The notes: generated from the sequence alone by a model not told the origin. 25,302 bases of DNA from an uncultured Bariatricus sp. (GCA_934320645.1 CAKRFP010000037.1:1-25302), one strand, 5' to 3'; shown: positions 15,780 to 25,154, numbered from the stretch's first letter. Made by a program: numbers and translations.

Positions 15780-17007
15780 TTGCCGCTCCTTTCCCTGCCA
15801 GAAACCCACTGGTCCATGCCCACTGCAGATTGTAACCTCCGCAGATTCCATCCACATCCAGGATCTCTCCTGCAAAATAAAGTCCGTTCACAAGCTTTGA
15901 CTCCATTGTGTCCGGATCGATTTCTCTTGTGTCCACACCGCCTGCACAGATCTGCGCCTGCTCAAATGGATTGGTCTTATCGATGTAAGTCCGGAAATGT
16001 TTGCAGATCCGGCACAGTTTTTCCAGATTTCCCCCGTCCAGTTCCTGCACCGGCATCGTTCCGGAAATTCCAATTCTTTTCAGAAGTGCACTGGCAAGCT
16101 TTTTGTGGAATAATCCGTTAAAATACTGTTCCATCGTAAGACCGTTTAACATCTGTTTCCGTGCTTCCAGCATATGTAGAAATGCCTCATCCGTAAGATC
16201 TGGCATAAAATCCAGTTCTGCCAGGACTTCTCTCTTCTCATACAGACCTCTTGCCGCATACCGGCTGACCTGAAAGACCGGAATCCCGGAAATGCCATAA
16301 TCGGTAAGCTGCAGCTCTCCTGTATCGGAAGCGGTTTCTTTTCCATCGATAAAAACGGTCACTTTTCCATGGGTGCGCACACCCGCAACCTGCCGGTACA
16401 GTTTTTCCCTGCACCGAAGCTGCACCAGAGCCGGAACCACCGGAACCAGTTTATGACCAAGCATCTTCGCCAGATCATATCCGCTTCCGTCACTTCCAAG
16501 CTTTGCCGCTGCTTTCGATCCGGTCGCAAGGATCACTGCATCCCCGGAAATCATTCCCTTTTTCCCGTCTTTGGAGAAACTGACCTGGAACCCATTTTTC
16601 TTCGGAACAATCCCGAACACATGAACACCCGTATGGATCCGGATCTTTGCCAGTTCCAGTGCCGCCTCGAGCGCTTCCCGTACTGACGATGCCTGTTCAG
16701 ACCATGGGTACAGATATCCGTTCTTATCCTTTGGGCAGATCCCGAGCTTTTCAAAGAATGCCGTTGTCTCCGGTTCCGGGAACTTTCCAATCACTTCCCA
16801 TGGAAATCCGGCATTCTCGCTCCGGTAGCAGGACGGATCCTGAAAACGGTTGGTAAAGTTGCATCTGCCGTTTCCTGTTGACAGGATTTTTCTGCCGATC
16901 ATTTCATTTTGTTCCAGGATCTGCACCTCTGCGCCACTACCTGCCGCTGCAAGTGCCGCCATACTACCTGCTGCTCCGCCGCCGATGATGATGACTCTTT
17001 TTTTCAT
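15772..17007 (-). CDS. FAD-dependent oxidoreductase, COG2081/HI0933 (BaiN-like) family
   Basis: A 411-residue flavoprotein. The dinucleotide fold begins at RVIIIGGGAAGSMAALAAA (about 4-22). It is followed by the family hallmark GRKILSTGNGRCNFTN and by VILATGSKAAAKLGSDGSGY. The C-terminal GEILDVDGICGGYNLQWAW completes the FAD site. Distant relatives include BaiN, proposed in bile-acid 7-dehydroxylation, but most members are uncharacterised and the name should not be read as a function here. ATG 17007 has AAAGGAATTATAGA ahead and lies one base after the upstream stop. Its end overlaps the COG2509 start. Confidence 0.92.
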   Translation of the reverse strand: MKKRVIIIGGGAAGSMAALAAAGSGAEVQILEQNEMIGRKILSTGNGRCNFTNRFQDPSCYRSENAGFPWEVIGKFPEPETTAFFEKLGICPKDKNGYLYPWSEQASSVREALEAALELAKIRIHTGVHVFGIVPKKNGFQVSFSKDGKKGMISGDAVILATGSKAAAKLGSDGSGYDLAKMLGHKLVPVVPALVQLRCREKLYRQVAGVRTHGKVTVFIDGKETASDTGELQLTDYGISGIPVFQVSRYAARGLYEKREVLAELDFMPDLTDEAFLHMLEARKQMLNGLTMEQYFNGLFHKKLASALLKRIGISGTMPVQELDGGNLEKLCRICKHFRTYIDKTNPFEQAQICAGGVDTREIDPDTMESKLVNGLYFAGEILDVDGICGGYNLQWAWTSGFLAGKGAANA

Positions 17008-17008
17008 T

Positions 17009-18304
17009 CTATAATTCCTTTACAATTCCTTTTTCATATAACTTCTGAAGGGACATTAAAATACCAAGCTTTGCATGTGCCCAGGTAAGTCCGCCTTGGA
17101 AATATACCGCATACGGTTCTTTGATCGGTCCATCTGCACTCAGTTCGATCGAAGATCCCTGTACAAATGCACCTGCCGCCATAATGACGTCACTGTCGTA
17201 TCCAGGCATTGCCCATGGCTCCGGTGTGACATAACTGTCAACCGGCGCTGCCGCCTGAATGCCCTGACAGAATGCAATTACGCCTTCCGCGCTTCCAAGT
17301 GTGACTGCCTGGATGATATCGTGGCGTTCTTCCTTTCCATCCGGCACAACTGCATAGCCAAGTTTTTCATATACATTTGCCGCAAAGATCGCACCTTTTA
17401 GCGCACCTGCAACCACAGTCGGGGCAAGGAAGAGTCCCTGATAAAAGGATTGCATTACACCAAGAGAAGCACCGACTTCTTTTCCGAGTCCCGGGGAAGT
17501 CAGACGGTAAGCGCACTGTTCGATGAGATCCTTTCTTCCTGCCACATAACCACCGATCGGGGCAAGTCCGCCGCCCGGATTCTTGATCAGGGATCCGACT
17601 ACCAGATCTGCTCCCACATCACTTGGTTCTTTTTCTTCTACAAATTCACCGTAACAGTTATCTACCATGCAAATGACTTCCGGTTTGATCTTCTTGACAA
17701 ATGCGATCGCCTCTCCGATCTGATCTACAGAGAAGCTTGGTCTTGTCTGATATCCCTTGGAACGCTGAATGGTGATCAGCTTGGTTTTCTCCCCGATTGC
17801 TTTTTCGATGGATGCAAAATCAAAACTTCCATCCGGCAGCAGATTCACCTGATTATAGGTGACTCCATATTCTGCAAGAGAACCTGTAGACGGGCGGATT
17901 CCGATGACTTCTTCCAGTGTGTCATACGGCTTTCCTGCAATGGAAAGCAGTTCGTCTCCCGGTCTTAAATTCGCAGAAAGGGTCAGCGCAAGGGCATGGG
18001 TTCCGCAAGTGATCTGAGGTCTTACCAGTGCATCCTCGGTGTGAAACACATTGGCATATACCTTTTCCAGTGTATCTCTTCCAAAATCATTGTATCCATA
18101 ACCGGATGCGTAATTGAAGCATTCCGCATTTACCCTTGCTTCCTGCATGGCATGGATGACTTTCAGCTGATTCAGCTCTGCCATCTTATCAATTTTATCA
18201 AAACGTTCCTTCAGTGATTTTTCAATCTCTTCTCCAAAGGCAAGGACTTCCGATGAAATTCCGGTCTGTCCGTATAATTTCTGTATTTCCTGACTGATCT
18301 CCAT
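17009..18304 (-). CDS. PLP-dependent enzyme of the methionine gamma-lyase / aluminium resistance family (PF06838, YnbB-like)
   Basis: A 431-residue fold-type I PLP enzyme. The motifs ASGYGYNDFGRDTLE (67-81), QITCGTHALAL, ICMVDNCYGEFVE (D215, expected PLP-pyridine contact) and VGSLIKNPGGGLAPIGGYVA are seen, with K241 the likely Schiff-base lysine. The family is annotated by similarity as methionine gamma-lyase or aluminium resistance protein; the true reaction is unproven. It starts within the miaA stop (TAATG) and is followed by COG2081 after one base. In B. subtilis the homologue ynbB also lies near miaA, so the neighbourhood is old. Confidence 0.92.
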   Translation of the reverse strand: MEISQEIQKLYGQTGISSEVLAFGEEIEKSLKERFDKIDKMAELNQLKVIHAMQEARVNAECFNYASGYGYNDFGRDTLEKVYANVFHTEDALVRPQITCGTHALALTLSANLRPGDELLSIAGKPYDTLEEVIGIRPSTGSLAEYGVTYNQVNLLPDGSFDFASIEKAIGEKTKLITIQRSKGYQTRPSFSVDQIGEAIAFVKKIKPEVICMVDNCYGEFVEEKEPSDVGADLVVGSLIKNPGGGLAPIGGYVAGRKDLIEQCAYRLTSPGLGKEVGASLGVMQSFYQGLFLAPTVVAGALKGAIFAANVYEKLGYAVVPDGKEERHDIIQAVTLGSAEGVIAFCQGIQAAAPVDSYVTPEPWAMPGYDSDVIMAAGAFVQGSSIELSADGPIKEPYAVYFQGGLTWAHAKLGILMSLQKLYEKGIVKEL

Positions 18305-19269
18305 TAGTTTATAATCTCCTTTTCTCTCAATATCTCAAGCATTGCCTGCAAAATTTTTTCTTCATCGTACCCATATTCTTCTTTCTGAATCCAGCGTACA
18401 TCCCGTTCCCTTCGGAACCAGGTCAGCTGGCGTTTTGCAAAATGACGGGTATCCCGTTTAAGAATCGTTACTGCTTCTTCAAGCGTATCCTTTCCATCCA
18501 GATAATCCAGGATTTCCTTATATCCAAGTCCCTGCATGGAAACCATTTCTCTTGTGCATCCTCTGTTCTTTAAAGCAGTTACCTCATCCAAAAGGCCCTG
18601 CTCCATCATCAGATCCACGCGGTGGTCGATCCGTTCATACAAATGGCTTCGTACATCATTCAGCACAAAATATGCGAACTGGTACGGGGACTCTTTCTCC
18701 CGTTCCGCTTCATTGTGTTCTGAAATCTGTGTGCCTGTCTCATGGTAATATTCCAGGGCGCGGATCACCCGTTTTACATTGTTCGCATGGATCGCATCTG
18801 CCGACTTCGGATCCACTTCCCGCAGCCTGTCATGAAGTGACTGTGCACCATGATCTTTTGCATACGCTTCCAGTTCCTTGCGATAATCGGTATTCTCTTC
18901 TCCTTTTTCAAAATCAATATCATATAAAAGTGCCTGGATATAAAATCCAGTACCACCTACTACGATTGGAATGTGTCCCCTCTCATAAATACCTTGCATC
19001 GCTTCTTTCGCCATCTTCTGAAAAACAGCTACGTTAAATTCTTCTTCCGGTTCCAGTACATCGATCAGATGGTGGCAGACGCCGTTCATCTCCTCCGACA
19101 TGATCTTTGCCGAGCCAATATCCATATAGCGGTATACCTGCATCGAATCTGCCGAAATAATCTCTCCGCCAATTGCCTTTGCAAGTCCGATGGAGGCTGC
19201 CGTCTTCCCGACTGCCGTAGGTCCGGTCAGTATGATCAGTGGCTTTTTCTTTTCTGTCGCCTGTGTCAT
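18304..19269 (-). CDS. miaA: tRNA dimethylallyltransferase MiaA
   Basis: A 321-residue enzyme that transfers a dimethylallyl group to N6 of A37 in tRNAs reading codons that start with U. The P-loop is GPTAVGKT (16-23), DSMQVYR lies at 41-47, and GGTGFYIQALLYDIDF is the family segment at the insertion-domain boundary. The C-terminal part has SMQGLGYKEIL and KRDTRHFAKRQLTWFRR, the tRNA-binding segment. The ATG has AGGAGAAG upstream, 9 bp after the mutL stop. It ends on the start of the PF06838 gene. Confidence 0.97.
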   Translation of the reverse strand: MTQATEKKKPLIILTGPTAVGKTAASIGLAKAIGGEIISADSMQVYRYMDIGSAKIMSEEMNGVCHHLIDVLEPEEEFNVAVFQKMAKEAMQGIYERGHIPIVVGGTGFYIQALLYDIDFEKGEENTDYRKELEAYAKDHGAQSLHDRLREVDPKSADAIHANNVKRVIRALEYYHETGTQISEHNEAEREKESPYQFAYFVLNDVRSHLYERIDHRVDLMMEQGLLDEVTALKNRGCTREMVSMQGLGYKEILDYLDGKDTLEEAVTILKRDTRHFAKRQLTWFRRERDVRWIQKEEYGYDEEKILQAMLEILREKEIIN

Positions 19270-19278
19270 GTTCTTCTC

Positions 19279-21516
19279 CTAAACAATACGCTTAAATTTC
19301 TTTTCCAGTTCCCGCTTCGTCATCGCAATGATCGTCGGTCTGCCGTGCGGACAATGATACGGGTTGTCAAGGGACAACAGCTCATTAATGAGCTCATCCA
19401 TCTCCGCATAAGACAGCTTCATATTCCCCTTAACTGCCGCCTTGCAGGACATAGACGCGATTTTCTCATCGATCGACTCCGGTTCCAGACTGGTAGAAAG
19501 TCCATCCGACAGGGAATCCAGCATTTCAAGAAGCAGTTCCTTCTTGGCAATTCCAAACAAATTGTCCGGCACTGCGCGGACCGCATATTCGTCACCACCA
19601 AATGGTTCAATCTCAAATCCGATTGCTGTAAAACGGTCTTTATATGTCTCCAGCACATCGATCTCCTGCATGGAAAGACTCAGAATGATCGGCGGGCTCA
19701 AATACTGTGAAGTATACTCCCTCTTCTTCATTCCCGCAAGGGTTCTTTCATAAAGGACTCTTTCATGTGCGGCATGCTGGTCTATAATATAGAGGCTGTC
19801 CCGATACTGGATCAGCCAGTAAGTCTCAAATACCTGTCCGACGATCTGGTATTCCTGCCTTGCCTCTTTTTTCAAAATCTGTTCTTCAAACAGGTCTAAC
19901 TGCTTCGGTTTTTCTGCTTTTAACTCCTTTAAAAACAGATCTGGCTCTGTTTTTTCTAGATCGCGCTCTGTTTTTTCTTTATTTTTATCAGAATGTGCTC
20001 TGTTTTCTATCTCTTTGTTTTGGTTTATTACAGCTGGTGTTTCATTTGAAATAGCTATTTTAGACTCTTTGTCATTGGCATTCTTCTGCTGCTCTTCTTT
20101 TGCCTCTGCAAGATGACTGGCATATACCCGCTCCCGCATTTTCTGCATAAAATAGTCCAGCTTTTCATCACCAGTTGAGACTGATTTTTCTGCATTCATC
20201 TGTGTCTGAAGTTCCGCAGACTGCATCTCTGTCTTCGACCGAGATGCGGTCTGGTCTAAACCTTCCTGGGCGGAACTCTTTCCCATCTGAGGTAAAGTTC
20301 CACCTGTCCGATACGGATTCCCAGCATCCCTTATAACAGACGGTTTATCAGATTGTACGTTTTCTGCCTTTTGTACCTGTGCAGCTGTCGAAGCATTCAT
20401 CGGAACATTTTCAACCGCCGGTGAATTCTGTTGCATCCACGGCTGCCTGCTGACAGTTTTCTTTTCCTGTCTTTTTTCAGGCATTCCCGGCACTTTGATC
20501 TCCGACATTTCCACTTCCGGAATCAACTCCGGCTCATGCAGTCCCCTACTGATCGCTTCATATAATAAATTATAAATCCCCTGCTGGTTACTGAATCTAA
20601 GTTCCATCTTGGACGGGTGCACATTGACATCGATTTTTTCCGGATCGATCTCAATCTGAAATGCAACAAACGGATAGCGGTGCTGCATAGTAAAATCTTT
20701 GTATCCGTCTTCGATCGCTTTTGCAAGAATACTGTTCCTTACATAACGCCCATTGACAAAATAATTTTCAAAATTCCGGTTTCCACGGTTAATCACTGGT
20801 TTCCCCAGATATCCGGAAAGTCTCACACCATCTTTTTCAAATTCCAGAGGAATCAGATTGTTCGCAATCTCCCGTCCGTAAATATGGTAAATGACGTCTT
20901 TCATCTTCCCATTCCCGGAAGTATGAAGCTTTGTCTGTCCGTTATTGATAAACCGGAAAGAAATATCCGGATGCGAAAGAGCAAGTCTGGTCAGCAGATC
21001 GCTGATATGGCTTGCCTCCGTCATCGGCGTCTTCAGGAATTTCCGCCTGGCAGGTGTATTGAAAAACAGCTGACGCACCAGAAAAGTCGTTCCATCCGGT
21101 GCACCGGTCTCCTCCGGCGTTCTTCCCTTTCCGCCCTCTATCATATATTTGGTTCCAAATACGTCTTCTCTTGTCTTGGTGATCAGTTCTACTCTTGCAA
21201 CTGCCGAAATACTTGACAGTGCTTCCCCGCGGAACCCGAGAGAAGACAGATGCGTCAGATCCTCGGCGCTGCGGATTTTACTGGTTGAGTGGCGCAGGAA
21301 TGCATTTTCCACGTCCTGCTTTGCGATTCCACAGCCATTATCCGTAATCCGCATCAGAGAGATTCCACCCTCTTCAATTTCCACAGTCACTGCCGTAGAA
21401 CCTGCGTCAATCGCATTTTCCACCAGCTCTTTCACAACAGAAGCCGGGCGTTCGATCACTTCCCCGGCTGCTATCTTATCAATTGTAATCTGATCCAGCA
21501 ATTCTATATGCGGCAT
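19279..21516 (-). CDS. mutL: DNA mismatch repair protein MutL with endonuclease motif
   Basis: A 745-residue protein. The N-terminal GHKL ATPase domain (about 1-330) has ELVENAIDAG, DNGCGI and GFRGEALSSI. A long charged linker follows, then a C-terminal dimerisation/endonuclease domain from about 560. DQHAAHERVLYE at 579-590 fits DQHA(x)2E(x)4E, with SCKAA at 690-694 and CPHGRP at 722-727. This predicts a metal-dependent nicking MutL, as in bacteria lacking MutH. The linker (about 345-555) is unusually polar and rich in E, K, Q and N. AAAGGAAA lies ahead of the ATG. It follows mutS after 22 bp and precedes miaA by 9 bp. Confidence 0.97.
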   Translation of the reverse strand: MPHIELLDQITIDKIAAGEVIERPASVVKELVENAIDAGSTAVTVEIEEGGISLMRITDNGCGIAKQDVENAFLRHSTSKIRSAEDLTHLSSLGFRGEALSSISAVARVELITKTREDVFGTKYMIEGGKGRTPEETGAPDGTTFLVRQLFFNTPARRKFLKTPMTEASHISDLLTRLALSHPDISFRFINNGQTKLHTSGNGKMKDVIYHIYGREIANNLIPLEFEKDGVRLSGYLGKPVINRGNRNFENYFVNGRYVRNSILAKAIEDGYKDFTMQHRYPFVAFQIEIDPEKIDVNVHPSKMELRFSNQQGIYNLLYEAISRGLHEPELIPEVEMSEIKVPGMPEKRQEKKTVSRQPWMQQNSPAVENVPMNASTAAQVQKAENVQSDKPSVIRDAGNPYRTGGTLPQMGKSSAQEGLDQTASRSKTEMQSAELQTQMNAEKSVSTGDEKLDYFMQKMRERVYASHLAEAKEEQQKNANDKESKIAISNETPAVINQNKEIENRAHSDKNKEKTERDLEKTEPDLFLKELKAEKPKQLDLFEEQILKKEARQEYQIVGQVFETYWLIQYRDSLYIIDQHAAHERVLYERTLAGMKKREYTSQYLSPPIILSLSMQEIDVLETYKDRFTAIGFEIEPFGGDEYAVRAVPDNLFGIAKKELLLEMLDSLSDGLSTSLEPESIDEKIASMSCKAAVKGNMKLSYAEMDELINELLSLDNPYHCPHGRPTIIAMTKRELEKKFKRIV

Positions 21517-21538
21517 TCGATTTTTTCCTTTCTATTCA

Positions 21539-24196
21539 TCAGGCCTGCCATCTGTTACGCAGCTTGTTCTGCAACTGATACAGTTTGTTCATGGCGTCCA
21601 TCGGCGTCATATGGCTGATATCCAGTTCTTTTAACTCATTTAACACGTCATCATCTTTTACGGTATCAAACAGAGAAAACTGTGTCAGATCCACCTCGTC
21701 CAGCTTCTTCTGCGGCTTTTTCTTTGTATCATTGCCCTGTACCGCAATATCCTTGACCTTTCCGGTGATATCTGCCGTTACCAGCTCTTCCACGATCTCT
21801 TTGGCACGGTTAATAACCGGTTCCGGCACTCCTGCAAGCTTTGCAACCTGGATACCATAGCTCTTGTCTGCTCCGCCCTTTACGATCTTACGCAGGAATA
21901 CGATATCGTCGCCCTTTTCTTTAACCGCGATACAATAGTTATTAACATTGTTGATTTTTCCCTCCAGCTCGGTAAGCTCATGATAATGGGTGGCAAATAA
22001 GGTCTTTGCTCCCAGAAGCTTACTGTTGCTGATATACTCGACAACCGCCCATGCGATACTCAGTCCGTCAAAAGTACTGGTTCCTCTTCCGATCTCGTCC
22101 AGAATCAGAAGGCTCTTGCTTGTGGCATTTCGCAGAATATTCGCCACCTCGTTCATTTCCACCATGAAAGTACTCTGCCCGCTTGCAAGGTCATCCGACG
22201 CCCCTACACGGGTGAAAATACGGTCCACAAGCCCGATATTTGCCGAAGATGCTGGCACAAAGGAACCCAGTTGCGCCATCAGTACGATCAGTGCCGCCTG
22301 GCGCATGTAGGTGGATTTTCCTGCCATGTTCGGACCGGTGATGATGGAAATCCGCTGCTTTTTATCATCCAGATAGGTATCATTTGCGATAAACATATCA
22401 TTCGGGATCATCTTTTCCACGACCGGATGCCTTCCGTCGCGGATATCGATCACACCCTTTTCGTTAATCTTCGGGCGCACATAATTATTGCGCTCAGCAA
22501 CTAGTGCAAGAGAAGCAATCACATCCAGCTTCGCAACTGCTTTTGCTGTTCTCTGGATTCTGGTCAGCTCCGCTGCAATGGTATTTCTGACTTCACAGTA
22601 AAGCTCATATTCCAATGCACAGAGCTTGTCTTCTGCCCCTAAAATCGTATCTTCCAGCTCTTTCAGTTCCGGAATGATATAACGCTCTGCATTGGCAAGT
22701 GTCTGCTTTCTTGTATAATAATCCGGAACCAGCTCCTTGAAGGAATTAGTGACTTCCAGATAATAACCAAATACTTTATTGTAACGGATCCGCAGGTTCT
22801 TGATTCCAGTCTTTTCCCGCTCCTTGGTTTCCAAATCGGCAAGCCAGTTCTTTCCTTCGGATTTGGCCTTCCTTAAGCGGTCTACTTCTTCGTTATAACC
22901 ATCTCTGATGATTCCGCCTTCTTTCATGGCAAGTGGCGGTTCTTCCAGAATTGCCCGTTCAACCAGGTCACAGAGTTCTTCCAGAGGATCCAGTTCTTCG
23001 TAGATCTCTTTTAAAAGATCGCTCTCCATGTCTTTTAATATGTATTTCACGGATGGCAGCATGGAAAGAGAGTTCTGAAATGCGATCAGATCCCGTGGAT
23101 TTGCGGACTGATAGGTGATTTTTCCAACCAGACGTTCCAGATCGTACACCGGATTCAGATATTCTCGGATCTCTTCTCTGCAGATAGCGTTGTCTTTCAG
23201 TTCCGCAACCGCATCCAGTCTTTTGACAATGGACGCCTTGTCGATCAGCGGCTGCTCCACATATTTGCGAAGGGTTCTTGCTCCCATTGCCGTCTTGGTC
23301 TTATCCAACACCCACAGAAGGGAACCTCTTTTCTGCTTTTCACGTAAAGTCTCAACCAACTCCAGATTCCGTCTTGTGGCACTGTCCAGAACCATGTAAT
23401 TGCCCGTTGCATAACGTGTCAGGCGGCTCATATGGGACAGGGAGTTCTTCTGTGTCTCTTCCAGATATTTTAAAAGCGCACCGGACGCAATCGTTCCACA
23501 TTCACAGTCTGCGAGACCAATTCCTTCAAGAGAAGCCACCTTAAAATGCTCCTGCAAAGTTTCCCGGCAGAGTGCATCATCAAAATACCAGGCTTCCAGT
23601 GAATAAATCGCCATATGCAGGCGGTTCTTTAAGTCATCCAGATCCAGCCCGCTCATATAAAATGCTTCGTTACATACAATTTCCGACGGCATAAATTTGT
23701 AAAGCTCATCCATCAGTTTTGTCTGGGAATCCAGTTCTGTCACCAGATATTCCCCGGTTGTAACATCCGCAATCGAAAGTCCGTACCGGTCTGCCATATA
23801 GACAATACACATAATGTAATTGTTCTTTGTTTCATCCAGTCCCTGAGTATCCAGGTTGGTTCCAGGTGTTACTACACGGATAACTTCCCGTTTTACAATT
23901 CCTTTTGCTGTTTTCGGATCTTCTACCTGCTCACAGATTGCTACCTTATAACCTTTTGATACCAGACGGTTCAGATAGCTGTCAACTGCATGGTACGGGA
24001 TCCCGCACATCGGTGCCCGTTCTTCCAGTCCGCAGTTCTTTCCGGTCAGAGTGATTTCCAGCTCTTTTGATGCTGTGAGAGCATCATCGAAGAACATTTC
24101 ATAAAAATCTCCTAAGCGGTAAAAGAGGATACAATCCTTGTATTCCTCTTTTGTCTGCATATATTGCTTCATCATTGGCGTAAGTTCACCAGTCAT
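21539..24196 (-). CDS. mutS: DNA mismatch repair protein MutS
   Basis: An 885-residue mismatch-recognition ATPase of the full MutS1 length. The mismatch-reading Phe-x-Glu motif is F31-Y32-E33 in GDFYEMF. The ATPase has Walker A GPNMAGKST at 621-629, the signature ASDDLASGQSTFMVEM, and Walker B DEIGRGTSTFDG. The C-terminus has a short acidic stretch and a helical LDISHMTPMDAMNKLYQL, the tetramer/beta-clamp region seen in many MutS. AAGGAG precedes the ATG. It begins the mutS-mutL-miaA unit. The gap upstream leads into the decayed integrase, so the native promoter region may have been rearranged. Confidence 0.98.
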   Translation of the reverse strand: MTGELTPMMKQYMQTKEEYKDCILFYRLGDFYEMFFDDALTASKELEITLTGKNCGLEERAPMCGIPYHAVDSYLNRLVSKGYKVAICEQVEDPKTAKGIVKREVIRVVTPGTNLDTQGLDETKNNYIMCIVYMADRYGLSIADVTTGEYLVTELDSQTKLMDELYKFMPSEIVCNEAFYMSGLDLDDLKNRLHMAIYSLEAWYFDDALCRETLQEHFKVASLEGIGLADCECGTIASGALLKYLEETQKNSLSHMSRLTRYATGNYMVLDSATRRNLELVETLREKQKRGSLLWVLDKTKTAMGARTLRKYVEQPLIDKASIVKRLDAVAELKDNAICREEIREYLNPVYDLERLVGKITYQSANPRDLIAFQNSLSMLPSVKYILKDMESDLLKEIYEELDPLEELCDLVERAILEEPPLAMKEGGIIRDGYNEEVDRLRKAKSEGKNWLADLETKEREKTGIKNLRIRYNKVFGYYLEVTNSFKELVPDYYTRKQTLANAERYIIPELKELEDTILGAEDKLCALEYELYCEVRNTIAAELTRIQRTAKAVAKLDVIASLALVAERNNYVRPKINEKGVIDIRDGRHPVVEKMIPNDMFIANDTYLDDKKQRISIITGPNMAGKSTYMRQAALIVLMAQLGSFVPASSANIGLVDRIFTRVGASDDLASGQSTFMVEMNEVANILRNATSKSLLILDEIGRGTSTFDGLSIAWAVVEYISNSKLLGAKTLFATHYHELTELEGKINNVNNYCIAVKEKGDDIVFLRKIVKGGADKSYGIQVAKLAGVPEPVINRAKEIVEELVTADITGKVKDIAVQGNDTKKKPQKKLDEVDLTQFSLFDTVKDDDVLNELKELDISHMTPMDAMNKLYQLQNKLRNRWQA

Positions 24197-24246
24197 ATCA
24201 AAATCTCCTTATTTTACAAGGGTTTCAGCACTTTCCACTTTTTTCT

Positions 24247-24268
24247 ACACGGTTTTCACACGATTTTC
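24247..24268. repeat. Short tandem repeat upstream of mutS
   Basis: Two 11-bp units, ACACGGTTTTC and ACACGATTTTC, lie head to tail with one difference. The 227-bp gap around it (24197-24423) otherwise holds the mutS ribosome site, an inverted repeat and A+T-rich sequence. A possible weak minus-strand promoter, CTGACA and TATACA 19 bp apart, begins near 24353. No gene is seen in the gap. Confidence 0.4.
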
Positions 24269-24355
24269 AAAATTTTCGTACTTTCTTCCCTAATATTTCC
24301 CTGCATATTTATCCACGTGTTTGTATAATTATTCGCTTCATTTATTTGTCAGCCT

Positions 24356-24387
24356 GCGAGACAACCATAGTATCTTTGTTTTCTCGC
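24356..24387. repeat. Imperfect inverted repeat behind the integrase relic
   Basis: GCGAGACAAC and GTTTTCTCGC pair over 9 of 10 positions around a 12-base centre. No T run follows, so it is unlike a terminator. Its position 37 bp after the integrase stop and its layout of two arms with a short spacer would suit a tyrosine-recombinase core site, but no matching copy was found on the other flank. Confidence 0.45.
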
Positions 24388-24423
24388 TGGTTCATCTGTT
24401 TTCATTCGTATCTTCTAACTATT

Positions 24424-24975
24424 TTACATTTTTTCTCGCATTTTATCAAATTCTTTATTCACAAATTTCTCATCCAGGTGTGTATAGTATTTCATCATTT
24501 TTATATGCTTATGACCGGAAATGCGCAGGATCACTGACGTATCCATCCCGGCTTCATAGCAGAGACTTATGAATGTATGTCTGAACATATGCGGATGAAC
24601 TCGGACATACTGACACTCCCGACTTTCTGATTCGGCTACTTTCTTCTCTTCAACATTCATTTTTTGTGCAATTCTTGCACATTCTTTACCTGCTACACTC
24701 GGCATATAACAGTTGCCCTTTTGGGTTGTAATCGATCCAATGTTATATGTTCTATATAAGATTTACATCTTTCATACTCTCTTATATAGTTTTGCACAGT
24801 CCTAGGTTTCACTTTTCCAACCACATATAGTTCCATCCGCTCATCAAACCAATCATTTACTGGATGCATATATAGGTTTGTCATTGCCTTAAATAGACAC
24901 ACGTGCTTGATAAGTTCCATTTCTCAGTTGAGTAATTCCTTTTCCCAACTCTTTCCCATTTAAAGCTTTGGCCAT
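24424..24975 (-). pseudogene. Decayed tyrosine recombinase (ICE-type integrase)
   Basis: Pieces of one integrase appear in order. From ATG 24975 the frame reads MAKALNGKELGKGITQLRNG and continues to RVSI before a TAA stop at 24889-24891; GNDKPIYAS follows in the same frame. This matches the arm-type DNA-binding N-terminus of conjugative-element integrases. A second frame gives the core-binding domain (NDWFDERMELYVV, KPRTVQNYIREYERCKSYIE) up to about 24730. The first frame then resumes with the catalytic end: HMFRHTF (HxxR box), SGHKHIKMM and the nucleophile region KYYTH. About 184 codons span a gene normally near 380-400. The first catalytic arginine and its surroundings are deleted, as is the part between arm and core domains. 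An AAAGGATGG site still precedes the ATG. No other element gene remains. It cannot make an active recombinase. Confidence 0.85.
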
Positions 24976-25106
24976 GATAATCATCCATCCTTTCTTTTCT
25001 TTCTAACAGACAGATGACTACCTATTTGCTTACCTGTTCCATCTTAACAAATTTTTAAATTCATTTCAAGACAAGCATTACATGCACAGCTAATTGAGCG
25101 AAAATC

Positions 25107-25125
25107 TACAGGAGAAGTTCCTGTA
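25107..25125. repeat. Perfect 7-bp inverted repeat, possible weak plus-strand terminator
   Basis: TACAGGA and TCCTGTA flank GAAGT. A T-rich stretch (ATAATTTTTATC) follows on the plus strand, so it may be the terminator of a lost plus-strand gene. It overlaps the end of a short start-less open frame (25048-25131). Confidence 0.4.
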
Positions 25126-25154
25126 TCATAATTTTTATCTAATTATTCTTATAC

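Noticed and set aside
15780..15875. Thirty-two-codon N-terminal extension of the COG2509 protein
   Set aside because: It lies inside the COG2081 gene and does not look like family sequence; AAAGGAG precedes the ATG at 15779.
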